DNA of 49,839 bases from Gemmatimonadota bacterium (lineage in GTDB: Bacteria; Gemmatimonadota; Gemmatimonadetes; Longimicrobiales; Gaopeijiaceae). The notes under the pieces are model-generated. The model did no database searches and was not told the DNA's origin. It saw only the letters and a program-made list of their open reading frames with translations. Below, piece by piece: positions 8,579 to 16,721 of the stretch. The DNA is taken from NCBI GenBank assembly GCA_022340755.1, contig JAJDNI010000036.1, positions 1-49,839 of the forward strand. The letters are read 5' to 3'. A program made the position numbers and the translations under genes. The stretch's first letter is position 1. Each line of letters starts with the position of its first letter.

Positions 8579-8785
8579 TTGTCGTTTGCAGAGCCATCCT
8601 TCCCTAACGTTCCAGGTCCGTGGGTCGTCTCCCGAGGGGAGGAGGACGAGGCGCATCCTAGCGAGCGAACGTGTGCGCTGGAACGGAGTATCGTTAGCTT
8701 GCAGGCTTGATTTTCGGCGGATGGTCCCCGGGAAGGGCCCGGGCTCCGACGAACCTCAACACGGTGCCTCAGTCCGGTGTCATCA

Positions 8786-9355
8786 ATGGCGGAAACGCAG
8801 AACGACGGTGAGCTGGTCCACCGAGCGCGGCGGGGAGATGAATCCGCCTTCGGCGTTTTGGTGGAGCGGTACCAGCGAGCGGCGTACGCAGTCGCGTACT
8901 CCGTGACCGGACGCCATGAGGACGCGCAGGACGCGGCACAGGAATCGTTCCTCGTGGCGCTGCGGAGATTGGAGGAGTGCAGGAGCCCGGAGCGGTTCGC
9001 GGGGTGGTTGATGACCATCGTCCGCAATCGGGCCCGGAATCTGGTGAGGCGTGAATCGCTGAGGGAGATGGAGCAGGTGCCCATGGGGGCGAGCTCCAGC
9101 ACGCCGACACCCGACCGGGTGACAGAGACGAGGGAGCTCAGAGCTTCGCTCAGGAAGGCTCTGGCCGAGCTCCCCGAGATGCAGAGGGAAATCGTGCTGC
9201 TGCACGATCTGGAAGGATGGAAGCATCGCGAGATCGCGGACCGACTGGGACTGCCGGCAGGCACCGTGCGGTCGCATCTGCATTTCGCGAGGAAGGCTCT
9301 CAGGGAGGTGCTGTCCGCCTCTCCCCAGGATGCCGATAGACGGAGCGGGAAATGA
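8786..9355 (+). CDS. ECF RNA polymerase sigma factor (RpoE-like)
   Basis: The 189-residue product has both conserved sigma regions. Region 2 spans about residues 20-90 (FGVLVERYQRAAYAVAY, EDAQDAAQESFLVALRR, FAGWLMTIVRNRARN). Region 4 spans about 115-180, with the helix-turn-helix in WKHREIADRLGLPAGTVRSH. It would direct RNA polymerase to a small extracytoplasmic-stress regulon. ATG 8786 is chosen; GTG 8777 is three codons upstream in frame. Neither has a clear Shine-Dalgarno. Its stop overlaps the next gene (ATGA at 9352), so sigma factor and membrane partner are translationally coupled, the usual sigma/anti-sigma arrangement. I found no convincing ECF-type autoregulatory promoter upstream. 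Confidence 0.92.
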   Translation: MAETQNDGELVHRARRGDESAFGVLVERYQRAAYAVAYSVTGRHEDAQDAAQESFLVALRRLEECRSPERFAGWLMTIVRNRARNLVRRESLREMEQVPMGASSSTPTPDRVTETRELRASLRKALAELPEMQREIVLLHDLEGWKHREIADRLGLPAGTVRSHLHFARKALREVLSASPQDADRRSGK

Positions 9356-9765
9356 GTCAGCTAGAGAAGGGGCTTGAAGGGGCCACGGACGAGCTCGGGC
9401 GGGACATTGAGGTCGCGGAGCTTCTGGGGAGCTTGAGCCCGTCCGTCGAGGATCCGACCTACTGGATGCGGTTCAAGGCGCAGGTGCTGCGTGCAGCGTC
9501 CACCGAGCTGGCACGGCGACGCATGATGGCCGACGTGACCGTGGCCGACGTGCTCACTTCCTGGGCCCGCGCGATCGTGCCGACTGCGGTCTTGGCTGCG
9601 GCCCTGGCGGGAATGATCCTGCTGCGCGCGCACACGGTTCCGATTGCGGCGCCGGCTCGAGTGGAGGAGCTGCTGGTGGCGGGGATGGAGGGTGAGACGA
9701 TTCCCACCACCCTGTCGCGAACCGAGGCGGAAACGCAGATCGCATTCGCGGCCGAGAGGTTCTGA
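9352..9765 (+). CDS. Single-pass membrane protein, putative anti-sigma factor
   Basis: This 137-residue protein has a soluble N-terminal part of about 70 residues, one membrane segment (AIVPTAVLAAALAGMILL, about residues 74-91) and a short periplasmic tail. It follows the ECF sigma gene with a four-base overlap and is followed by a second envelope protein with a one-base overlap. Position and topology suggest it holds the sigma factor at the membrane. It has no HxxxCxxC zinc motif, unlike the anti-sigma factor at 15388-16047, and no recognisable family, so the role is inferred from context only. Confidence 0.7.
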   Translation: MSQLEKGLEGATDELGRDIEVAELLGSLSPSVEDPTYWMRFKAQVLRAASTELARRRMMADVTVADVLTSWARAIVPTAVLAAALAGMILLRAHTVPIAAPARVEELLVAGMEGETIPTTLSRTEAETQIAFAAERF

Positions 9766-10298
9766 TGGAGAAGGGCGCTCGAACGCGCGTACTCACCGCA
9801 GTGGTCCTCATCGCTGTTCTCGGCGCCGGCGTCGTGCTGGGCATGGCGCTTCATGGGGAGGCGCCTCCGGCCGCGGCGGCCGTGTCGAGCTCGTCGCAGG
9901 ACGCGGATTCCGCCGGACGACCCCGGAGACAGCCCCTGTACATGCAGGTCGCCCCCACGGACGCGCAGAAGGCGAAGCTCGATTCGTTGCTCCACCAGAA
10001 CCGCGAAGCGATGCGGGCCATCACGGATGAGCTGCACAAGCAGTTCGCGCCCCGCTACGACACGCTCAACAGGGAATACCGAGCCAGGTACGATGCGAGG
10101 GTCGACTCGCTCTTCACCCAGACCATAGCGGCCATGAGGAAGGTCCTGACGCGCGAGCAGGCGGCGAAATGGGACTCGCTGCGTGCCAGGGCCGACTCGG
10201 CGAGGGCCGAGGACCGCCGGCGGGGTGATCGGAGATCGGGAGAGCGAGGTGCGGGGGACAGAGGCGCTGGCGACCGGGGCTCCAGGGATCGGGATTAG
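9765..10298 (+). CDS. Exported Spy/CpxP-like helical protein
   Basis: The 177-residue product begins with a signal anchor ([20 protein letters not shown], about residues 9-28). A helical region follows ([20 protein letters not shown], then [20 protein letters not shown]). Helical hairpins ending in LT-x-EQ-x-A-x-W are typical of Spy/CpxP/CnrX-type periplasmic chaperones and sensors, which report envelope or metal stress to sigma systems. The C-terminal 35 residues are a low-complexity Arg/Asp/Gly tail with repeated GAGDRG units. The ATG overlaps the preceding stop (TGATG). It is the third gene of the sigma operon, so a stress-sensing or chaperone role is plausible but inferred. Confidence 0.7.
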   Translation: MEKGARTRVLTAVVLIAVLGAGVVLGMALHGEAPPAAAAVSSSSQDADSAGRPRRQPLYMQVAPTDAQKAKLDSLLHQNREAMRAITDELHKQFAPRYDTLNREYRARYDARVDSLFTQTIAAMRKVLTREQAAKWDSLRARADSARAEDRRRGDRRSGERGAGDRGAGDRGSRDRD

Positions 10299-10330
10299 CC
10301 CATGTCGATGGCATCGCGGAAGTACTCCTT

Positions 10331-10353
10331 CCGCCGGTCCGAAAGTCCGGCGG
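10331..10353 (+). terminator. Possible terminator hairpin after the first sigma operon
   Basis: CCGCCGG (10331-10337) pairs with CCGGCGG (10347-10353) around a nine-base loop, 32 bases after the stop at 10298. No T-tract follows (TTGCCCC). It may be an attenuator between the sigma operon and the efflux genes rather than a full stop. Confidence 0.3.
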
Positions 10354-10497
10354 TTGCCCCCTCCCTGCGGCCTCGCAACCCGGACGGAACCGAAGGGTGG
10401 AGAGCTTCGTTCGCCAACGTAACGGCGTCCTGGAGTGTCAGGGAGAACGCAAGACGAGCACACATGCTGGCCCGGGTTCGACCCGGCGCCATTCTGC

Positions 10498-10503
10498 GGA
10501 GGG
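10498..10503 (+). promoter_or_regulatory. Shine-Dalgarno site for the ABC ATPase
   Basis: GGAGGG lies four bases before GTG 10508 and supports that start over an in-frame ATG at 10397. Confidence 0.7.
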
Positions 10504-10507
10504 ATTC

Positions 10508-11215
10508 GTGAACGACGTCATCATCCGGACGGAAGGGTTGAAGAAGGACTACGTCCTGGGGGCGGAGACCGTCCATGCCGTGCGCGGTGTGGACCTGGAG
10601 ATCCGGCGGGGCGAGTTCGTGGCGGTGATGGGGCCGTCCGGAAGCGGCAAGTCCACGTTCATGAACATGGTGGGCTGTCTGGACACGCCGACCGCCGGCA
10701 GGTACTGGCTCAACGGTCAGCTCGTGAGCGAGCTCACCGACGACGAGCTGGCTCGGGTGCGGAACAAGGCCATCGGGTTCGTCTTCCAGACGTTCAACCT
10801 CCTTCCTCGCGCCAGTGCCCTGCACAACGTGGAATTGCCGCTGATCTACGCGGGAGTGGGCGCGAAGGAGCGCAGGCGGCGGGCGGAAGAGAAGCTCCAG
10901 CTCGTCGGGTTGGGCGATCGCATGGAGCACAAGCCGCCGGAGATGTCCGGCGGGCAGCGCCAGCGAGTGGCGGTGGCGCGGGCGCTGGTGAACGAGCCGG
11001 CGCTCCTGCTAGCGGACGAGCCCACGGGCAACCTGGACTCGACGACGAGCGGGGAGATCATGGACCAGCTGGCTGCTCTGAACGGGGAAGGGCAGACCAT
11101 CCTATTGGTTACGCACGAGCACGACATCGCGGAGTACGCCAAGCGGCAGGTCCACCTGCGAGACGGCGTGGTCGAAAAGGACTTCTTGAATCAGCATGCA
11201 GGAGCACCGGCATGA
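10508..11215 (+). CDS. ABC transporter ATP-binding protein (MacB/LolD type)
   Basis: The 235-residue ATPase has every motif of the class: Walker A GPSGSGKS (42-49), Q-loop Gln94 in [10 protein letters not shown], signature MSGGQRQR (146-153), Walker B LLLADEP (166-172), D-loop NLDS and H-loop His203 in [17 protein letters not shown] and [10 protein letters not shown] are hallmarks of the LolD/MacB/FtsE branch that powers mechanotransmission permeases rather than classic substrate pores. It starts at GTG and its stop overlaps the MFP gene (ATGA at 11212). With the two following genes it makes a tripartite efflux or lipoprotein-handling pump; an outer-membrane TolC-type partner is not in the window. 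Confidence 0.93.
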   Translation: MNDVIIRTEGLKKDYVLGAETVHAVRGVDLEIRRGEFVAVMGPSGSGKSTFMNMVGCLDTPTAGRYWLNGQLVSELTDDELARVRNKAIGFVFQTFNLLPRASALHNVELPLIYAGVGAKERRRRAEEKLQLVGLGDRMEHKPPEMSGGQRQRVAVARALVNEPALLLADEPTGNLDSTTSGEIMDQLAALNGEGQTILLVTHEHDIAEYAKRQVHLRDGVVEKDFLNQHAGAPA

Positions 11216-12780
11216 ACGCGAAGATCATGAAGTGGGGCGCGGGAGCCTTGCTCCTGCTGGGAATGGCGGCGTGCAAGAGTGGAGAGGCCGCCGAGGAGAC
11301 GGGGAGGTTCACCACGGCCGTGGTGAAGCGGGACAACCTGGTCATCTCCGCCGAGGCGACAGGCACCATCGAGCCCATCCGGCAGGTGGACGTGAAGTCC
11401 AAGGCGTCGGGGGAGATCCTGAAGCTCTACGTGGACGTGGGTGATTCGGTCAGCGCCGGTCAGCTGCTGGCTGAAGTCGACCCCCGCGACGTGAGGAATG
11501 CCTTCGACCAGGCCCAGGCCGACCTGACGGTGGCCAAGAAGCGCCAGGAGATCTCCGAGGCTCAGCTCGGCCGCTCCAAGGACCTGTACGCCGCGGGTGT
11601 CATCACGGAGTCCGACTATGAGAGCGCCGAGTTGGACTACGCCAACGCCCAGTCGACCCTCGTGAAGTCGCAGACGAACTACCAGCTGGCGCAGCTCCGA
11701 CTGAGCGACGCCACTATTACCGCTCCCATGCGCGGGACGATCCTGGCCAAGACCGTCGAGGAGGGGCAGGTCATCCAGTCGGCGTCGTCCAACGTGTCCG
11801 GCGGCACGACGCTGTTCACGATGGCGAACCTCGACGAGATGCAGGTCCGCACTCTGGTGGACGAGACCGACGTGGGCCAGCTGCGCAAGGGGCTGGAGGC
11901 GACGGTCAAGGTGGAGGCCTACCCGGACCGGACGTTCCGCGGTGAGGTGCAGAAGATCGAGCCCCAGGCGGTGAACCAGCAGAACGTGACGATGTTCAAC
12001 GTCATCGTGAATCTCAATAATCATGAGGGGCTTCTGAAGCCTGGAATGAACGCCGAGGTCACCATCATCGTGAACCAGGCTCCCAACGTGCTCATGGTTC
12101 CCAATGGCGCCATCGTGCAGCCGCGCGAAGTCGGGCCGGCCGCATTGGCACTGGGGCTGGACATCGACAAGCTCGATCTCACACAGTTCGGTGCCTTCAC
12201 TGTCCGCCGAAACGGCGGTGATTCTGCCTCCGGTGCTCGGGGAACATCCGGCAGGTCCGGTAGCTTGCGCGGCGCAGGCGGGCAGGCGGGCGCTGAGGCC
12301 GGCGACCCGGCGGACCCGCAGCAACCGGCCGGCGGGACAAGCCGCGGCGCTGCTTCCCAGCGCACGGGTGGTCAGCGCGCGGGAGCCCAGGGCCAGGCCC
12401 GCATGGGCGGGGCGCGCAGCGCGGAGTTCGACTCCCTCAGGGCGAAGGTGGCCCGGGGCGAGATCACGCAGGACTCCATGCGCGTGCTGGCGGCTGCGAT
12501 GCGGCAGGGCCAGGACTCCACCGCCGCCGACACGAGGTCTGCCGTGGTGTTCGTCGTGAAGAACGGTGTGCCGGCGCCGCGGCTCATCCGAGTGGGGATC
12601 AACGACTGGGACAACACCGAGGTGATATCCGGCCTCGAGGAGAACGACACCCTCGCGGTGGTGAGCGCCGCGCAGCTGCAGGCGCAGCAGCAGGAGTTCT
12701 TGGATCGTATTCGCTCGCGGTCCGGCGGAATGTTCGGTGGTGGCATGATGGGCGGCGGCGGTAGGCCTCGCGGCCGCTGA
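11212..12780 (+). CDS. MacA-like periplasmic adaptor (membrane fusion) lipoprotein
   Basis: The 522-residue product begins with a lipoprotein signal whose lipobox is GMAAC (Cys at about residue 19). It then shows the adaptor pattern: barrel-lipoyl half ([19 protein letters not shown]), an alpha-helical hairpin (about residues 95-170), the second lipoyl half ([18 protein letters not shown]) and a beta-barrel ([15 protein letters not shown]). Such proteins bridge an inner-membrane MacB pump to an outer-membrane channel. Odd is a Gly/Ala/Gln-rich, low-complexity insertion of about 90 residues (roughly 335-430) between the barrel and the membrane-proximal domain, and a Gly/Met-rich tail ([10 protein letters not shown]). 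The insertion is in frame and flanked by good homology, so it is probably a real disordered loop. Start overlaps the ATPase stop. Confidence 0.9.
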   Translation: MNAKIMKWGAGALLLLGMAACKSGEAAEETGRFTTAVVKRDNLVISAEATGTIEPIRQVDVKSKASGEILKLYVDVGDSVSAGQLLAEVDPRDVRNAFDQAQADLTVAKKRQEISEAQLGRSKDLYAAGVITESDYESAELDYANAQSTLVKSQTNYQLAQLRLSDATITAPMRGTILAKTVEEGQVIQSASSNVSGGTTLFTMANLDEMQVRTLVDETDVGQLRKGLEATVKVEAYPDRTFRGEVQKIEPQAVNQQNVTMFNVIVNLNNHEGLLKPGMNAEVTIIVNQAPNVLMVPNGAIVQPREVGPAALALGLDIDKLDLTQFGAFTVRRNGGDSASGARGTSGRSGSLRGAGGQAGAEAGDPADPQQPAGGTSRGAASQRTGGQRAGAQGQARMGGARSAEFDSLRAKVARGEITQDSMRVLAAAMRQGQDSTAADTRSAVVFVVKNGVPAPRLIRVGINDWDNTEVISGLEENDTLAVVSAAQLQAQQQEFLDRIRSRSGGMFGGGMMGGGGRPRGR

Positions 12781-12792
12781 GGGGAGGCCAGA

Positions 12793-14007
12793 ATGCTCAT
12801 CTACGAGATCATCATGGTGGCCATGACGGCCATCCGGGCGAACGTGCTTCGGGCCGTCCTGACCACCTTGGGCATCATCATCGGCGTGGCTGCGGTCATC
12901 TCCGTGGTCGCGATGGGTGACGGCGCCCAACGCCGGGTCCAACAGCAGATCCAGCGCATGGGAACCAATGTCCTCACCATCCGGCCCGGGACGGGCTCGT
13001 TCGGTGGCGTCCGCAACTTCAGCCAGCGCCTCTACGTGGAGGACGCCGAGGCACTGAAGAACGAGAGCAACGGGGTGCTTACGGTGGCTCCGGAGGCGAG
13101 CTCCGGACAGCAGGTGACCTACTCCCGCTACAACGCCCACTTCGAGATCCTGGGTACGTGGCCCGAGTACTTCCAGGTCTACGACCACCATCTCCTCGTT
13201 GGCCGCTACTTCACCGAGGGCGAGCTGCAGGGGCGTCGGCGTGTGGCGGTGCTCGGTCACAACGTCATGCAGGACCTGGGCGAGATCCCGCCCGAGACCA
13301 TGGTCGGTCAGACCATCCAGATCCGGGGCCTCCCCTTCGAGGTCGTCGGGGTTCTGGAGGAGAAGGGCGAGGCGGCGTTCATGCGGCCGGACGAGGAGAT
13401 CTTCATTCCTCTCTCGACGGCCCAGTACCGCGTGTTCGGCGGCAGGTCGAGGTTGAGCAGCATCTACGTCGCCACTCCGTCGCCCAAAGAGCTGGATCAG
13501 GCGTACGTGGAGATCGACCGGATCATGCGCCACCGACACAAGATCCGCCCGGGAGAAGACGCGGATTTCAACATCAGGAACTCGGCGGACCTGCTCTCCA
13601 CCTTCAACGAGACCAACCGGACCTTCACGCTTCTGCTCGGCGGGATTGCCGGGGTCAGCCTACTGGTCGGGGGCATCGGCATCATGAACATCATGCTGGT
13701 GAGCGTGACCGAGCGGACCCGCGAGATCGGCGTCCGGAAGGCGCTGGGCGCAACCCGGGGGAACATCCTGTTCCAGTTCATGGTCGAGTCCCTCTCCCTC
13801 TGCATTCTGGGCGGTCTCCTGGGGGTGGCCGCCGGCTTCGGAGCGGCAAGTCTGATCACGCACTTGACGACCACCCAGACGTTCGTAGCGCCGGCGGCCG
13901 TGATCACCGCGCTGGCGTTCTCGGCCGGTGTCGGGCTCTTTTTCGGAATCTGGCCCGCCCGTCGGGCGGCGAGCCTGGACCCGATCGTGGCTCTCCGATA
14001 CGAGTGA
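12793..14007 (+). CDS. MacB-like ABC transporter permease (FtsX family)
   Basis: The 404-residue protein has the MacB layout without a fused ATPase: one N-terminal membrane helix (about 20-42), a large periplasmic domain (about 45-265; NVLTIRPGTGSFGG, QVYDHHLLVGRYF), then three membrane helices in the FtsX domain. Signature FtsX segments are GGIGIMNIMLVSVTERTREI, beginning at about residue 293, and the VRKALGATRGN coupling helix. It begins 12 bases after the adaptor gene. Together with 10508 and 11212 it forms a complete inner-membrane MacAB-type machine. Substrates of such pumps include macrolides, peptides and lipoproteins; none can be assigned here. The operon sits downstream of an ECF sigma module, which may control it. 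Confidence 0.92.
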   Translation: MLIYEIIMVAMTAIRANVLRAVLTTLGIIIGVAAVISVVAMGDGAQRRVQQQIQRMGTNVLTIRPGTGSFGGVRNFSQRLYVEDAEALKNESNGVLTVAPEASSGQQVTYSRYNAHFEILGTWPEYFQVYDHHLLVGRYFTEGELQGRRRVAVLGHNVMQDLGEIPPETMVGQTIQIRGLPFEVVGVLEEKGEAAFMRPDEEIFIPLSTAQYRVFGGRSRLSSIYVATPSPKELDQAYVEIDRIMRHRHKIRPGEDADFNIRNSADLLSTFNETNRTFTLLLGGIAGVSLLVGGIGIMNIMLVSVTERTREIGVRKALGATRGNILFQFMVESLSLCILGGLLGVAAGFGAASLITHLTTTQTFVAPAAVITALAFSAGVGLFFGIWPARRAASLDPIVALRYE

Positions 14008-14057
14008 CGGGAGAATTCCGCGGCTGCCCGCACGGGTCGCGGAAGGGACGAATGAAA

Positions 14058-14087
14058 GAGGGCCGGCACCCGCGGGTGCCGGCCCTC
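14058..14087. terminator. Shared terminator between convergent operons
   Basis: GAGGGCCGGCACCC (14058-14071) is the exact reverse complement of GGGTGCCGGCCCTC (14074-14087). AAAG before and CTCTT after extend the dyad. It lies between the stops of the permease gene (14007) and the PDZ gene (14111), which face each other, so it probably serves both strands. Confidence 0.65.
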
Positions 14088-14110
14088 GCCTCTTCCCGGA
14101 TGGACTCGCC

Positions 14111-15388
14111 TCAGCGCGGCAGCTGCACTTCCAGGGTCCGTCCTTTGCGAACCAGGGTGACGCGCCAGGGCTCGGCGCCGCCCCTTGAGAGCCCCATGCG
14201 CAGCTCCTGGATGTTCCGGATCACCTGCCCGTCGATGGTCGTCAAGACGTCACCGGGCTGAATTCCGGCCTGGGCCGCCGGGGTGCCTTCGGGCACGTCC
14301 ACCACCAGGACGCCCCCGTCCACGTGGAAGTATTCCGCGAGCTCCGGACGCAGGTTTACGACCTCGGCTCCAGCCGCCCTGTTCTGTCCGAGCAGGTACG
14401 GCGCCAGCGGTCGGAACGACGCCACGGCCTGCTCCGCGGTGGAGCCGCCGACCACGTACCCTTGCTGTCCCTGCGCCTCCTCTTTGGCGACACGCTCCAT
14501 CGAGGCCCTCAGATCGGCTGCCTGCCGCCCTGCCTCGTCCAGAGACCGGTTCACGCGCTGAAGCTCCGCGTCGTTCGCCACGGCCTGCTGTTGTCCCGGA
14601 GGGGACTTCGCGGCGAGCTGGCGGAGACGCTCGCTCCGCTGAGCGCGCAGCCCGCGAATCTCCTGGTTGAGGCGCTCCATCGCGGCCCGCAGAGAGTCGG
14701 TCCGGACCCCGCGGAAGACATAGAACGAGAACGGCGGGCGCACCTCCGAAAGAATCGGGACGATGACCCCGCTGCGCCCCGGATTGCCGAGCGTGCCCAC
14801 GGGGTCGCCACCCACGCTGCGGAGCCGCACCGTCGCGGGGGCCCGCGTCCCAGGCACGTCATCCGTCCCAGGTACGGTGATGACCCCCAGGAGGCCGTCT
14901 CCTCCCTGGATCAAGCGAAGCCTCAGTGAGTCCATGGCGCGGAACATGACGTCGGCCATCGAGTCGCTGCCCAGAGAGATACTCAAGCGGGGGGTCGACG
15001 CGATCGCCAGGGGACGTGCCACCGCCGTCAGCTGCACCTCCTTGCGATGCCCGTTCCGCACGAGGACCACCTTGACCGGATCACCCGCTCGAAGCGTCAT
15101 CATGACGTTGCCGAACTGATCCTGCGCGCCGTGGCCGTTGATGCTCAGGAGCAGGTCCCCTGCCTGCACGCCAGCTTTCGCCGCGGGGCTCCCGTCGCTC
15201 ACGTCGGTGATCCGGGCGGTGCCACTTTCCGGCCCGGTCAACTCGACGTATACGGACATGCCGATCCATCCCCTGCCGGACGTGACGACGCCTGTTGTCT
15301 GGGCTCCGGCCCGCGGTGCCGTGAGGCCGAGGGCCAGCGCGCCCAGCGCGAGCCCCAACCTGAAGGAGGGACGGGCAATGCTCATCAT
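14111..15388 (-). CDS. Exported protein with two PDZ domains
   Basis: The 425-residue product has a signal peptide (about residues 1-29, ending AGAQT). A first PDZ domain lies at about 40-118 (GWIGMSV, SPAAKAGVQAGDLLLSING) and a second at about 335-420 (LVVDVPEGTPAAQAGIQPGD). Between them are a variable segment and a charged coiled coil (about 235-310). No protease triad is present, so it is not a DegP/HtrA enzyme. PDZ domains bind exposed C-termini, often of misfolded outer-membrane proteins. Its start overlaps the anti-sigma stop by one base (TGATG), so it is the third gene of a sigma/anti-sigma/PDZ operon and could present signals to that pair; this link is inferred. Confidence 0.88.
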   Translation of the reverse strand: MMSIARPSFRLGLALGALALGLTAPRAGAQTTGVVTSGRGWIGMSVYVELTGPESGTARITDVSDGSPAAKAGVQAGDLLLSINGHGAQDQFGNVMMTLRAGDPVKVVLVRNGHRKEVQLTAVARPLAIASTPRLSISLGSDSMADVMFRAMDSLRLRLIQGGDGLLGVITVPGTDDVPGTRAPATVRLRSVGGDPVGTLGNPGRSGVIVPILSEVRPPFSFYVFRGVRTDSLRAAMERLNQEIRGLRAQRSERLRQLAAKSPPGQQQAVANDAELQRVNRSLDEAGRQAADLRASMERVAKEEAQGQQGYVVGGSTAEQAVASFRPLAPYLLGQNRAAGAEVVNLRPELAEYFHVDGGVLVVDVPEGTPAAQAGIQPGDVLTTIDGQVIRNIQELRMGLSRGGAEPWRVTLVRKGRTLEVQLPR

Positions 15389-16047
15389 CAGAACCAGTTG
15401 TCCTTCCTTGAGATGCGGCTGGCCACCGCCTGACTCTCCGCGAGGGTGGAGGCGAGCATGCCGTTCAGGAACGGGTCCGCAGGGGCCTGACGCACCGCTG
15501 CCTGACTCGCCGCCACCAGATACTGGAGGGCGGCGTACCGGCTCGCCGGGTCCCCCGCATCGGCATCGTCTCCGTCCTTCGCCAGAATCTCACGGTACCG
15601 TGTCAGGGCGCTGATGTATTGACTCTCCGCGGCGCGCATCGCGTCCGCGGCGTCCTGAACCGTCGCGTTCTCAGCCAGTTGCGCCCTCTGTCCCTGCACG
15701 GGACCGGGAAGGCCGTGCGCGGTCACGCCGGCGCCCACGGCCGCGCCACCCAGGAAGAGGGCGACGCCGGCCGCGGTACGCATCCAACCGGGCGTCCGGG
15801 CGAGGCCCAGGCGCGTGAAGAGCCCGGGGTCCTGGATGAGCCCCTCGGATCGCAGCCGAGCCTCCAGAACGTCCCAATCGCCCACTGGCGGGAGCAGCTC
15901 CGGGAGCGCTCGTAGCGCTTCCGTCTGCGCCTTCAGGGCCTGCAACTCACGGGAGCAGGTACCACACTCGGCGAGGTGCTCGGCCTCCTCTGCGAGAGGA
16001 GCCTCGTCCACGATCCGCGCCAGGGTCTCAGCGCTCAGATGCCCCAT
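15388..16047 (-). CDS. Transmembrane zinc-finger anti-sigma factor
   Basis: The 219-residue product has the ZAS signature: His24-x3-Cys28-x2-Cys31 (HLAECGTC), with His3 as a possible fourth ligand. A membrane helix follows at about residues 88-111 (AAGVALFLGGAAVGAGV), then a periplasmic domain of about 105 residues, mainly helical. Such proteins bind their cognate ECF sigma factor through the cytoplasmic zinc domain and release it after envelope stress. The start overlaps the end of the sigma gene by 13 bases, and the stop overlaps the start of the PDZ gene. Assignment to the anti-sigma class is strong; the inducing signal is unknown. Confidence 0.88.
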   Translation of the reverse strand: MGHLSAETLARIVDEAPLAEEAEHLAECGTCSRELQALKAQTEALRALPELLPPVGDWDVLEARLRSEGLIQDPGLFTRLGLARTPGWMRTAAGVALFLGGAAVGAGVTAHGLPGPVQGQRAQLAENATVQDAADAMRAAESQYISALTRYREILAKDGDDADAGDPASRYAALQYLVAASQAAVRQAPADPFLNGMLASTLAESQAVASRISRKDNWF

Positions 16048-16595
16048 GCTTCTTCTCCGATATCCTGCGCGGCGCCACTCAGCGCTCTGAGCAACTCACG
16101 CATCTTGCCTCGTGCCTTGAACAACTGTGACTTCGACGTTCCCGCGGTGACGCCCAGGACGTCACCGATCTCCTCGTGCGTGTAACCCTCCACGTCGTGG
16201 AGGAGAAGCACACGACGCATCCCCTCCGGGAGGTCCTGCAGAGCCCTTTCCAACCGACGCTGCAGGAGGGCATCACCCCTCGCCGGCACCACCGGAACGT
16301 CTTCGGGGGCGGGAGCCTCCCGCTTCCGACGCGTCTCGGACTTGCGCAGGGCCTGCAGCGCCGAGTTCACGGCGATCCGATGAAGCCACGTTGAGAACCG
16401 GGCGTCACCTCGGAACGTGGGCAGCGCGCGGATGGCCCGGATCCACGCTTCCTGGGCGTAGTCCTGGGCGAGCTCGTCGTCACCCGCGATGCGGCGTACC
16501 ACCGCATACACCCTGGGGGAGTACCGGTCGTACAGCGTGCGGATGGCGCGGGCATCCCCGTCGGCTGCTTGCCGGATGACCTGGCTCTCCGTCAT
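16035..16595 (-). CDS. ECF RNA polymerase sigma factor
   Basis: The 186-residue product has sigma region 2 at about residues 17-85 (LYDRYSPRVYAVVRRIAG, DYAQEAWIRAIRALPTF, FSTWLHRIAVNSALQ) and region 4 at about 110-165 (LQDLPEGMRRVLLLHDVEG, YTHEEIGDVLGVTAGTSKSQ). It differs clearly from the factor at 8786, so the window has two separate ECF systems. AAAGG precedes the ATG by two bases (GAAAGGCATG). The 126 bases between this start and the divergent CPBP gene must contain its promoter; I found no consensus-like box there. Confidence 0.93.
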   Translation of the reverse strand: MTESQVIRQAADGDARAIRTLYDRYSPRVYAVVRRIAGDDELAQDYAQEAWIRAIRALPTFRGDARFSTWLHRIAVNSALQALRKSETRRKREAPAPEDVPVVPARGDALLQRRLERALQDLPEGMRRVLLLHDVEGYTHEEIGDVLGVTAGTSKSQLFKARGKMRELLRALSGAAQDIGEEAWGI

Positions 16596-16721
16596 GCCTT
16601 TCGGTTGTCTTGGGCCCGTGTCATCTGATTCTGATTCTTGGATGTCGGGTCAGGCCGTCACGGTTGCCCGCAATCGGCCTTCATTGCCTGGTGGCTCGTA
16701 GATACCGATTCTGCTGCACTC

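Larger units (their letters stand above)
8069..8785. other. Long intergenic region without a secure gene
   Basis: These 717 bases hold a possible 59-codon ORF (8342-8521), a strong hairpin (8547-8578) and, presumably, the unmapped promoter of the sigma operon at 8786. A dyad CGTGTC-CAGTT-GACACG sits at about 8136-8152. No tRNA, riboswitch or mobile-element end was seen. The minus strand is open across the region but its translation is Ser/Arg-rich and overlaps two good plus-strand genes. Confidence 0.6.

Noticed and set aside
7579-9264. Minus-strand open frame of about 560 codons across the 8069-8785 gap
   Set aside because: It runs antisense to two convincing plus-strand genes (7604 and the ECF sigma factor). 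Its translation is Ser/Arg-rich with no motif, as expected of a shadow frame in GC-rich DNA.
10302-10511. 69-codon plus-strand frame between the sigma and efflux operons
   Set aside because: It overlaps a hairpin and the ribosome-binding site of the ATPase gene and has no coding character.
11191-13539. Minus-strand open frame of about 780 codons opposite the adaptor and permease genes
   Set aside because: It spans the boundary of two real plus-strand genes and is His/Leu/Arg-rich without motifs.
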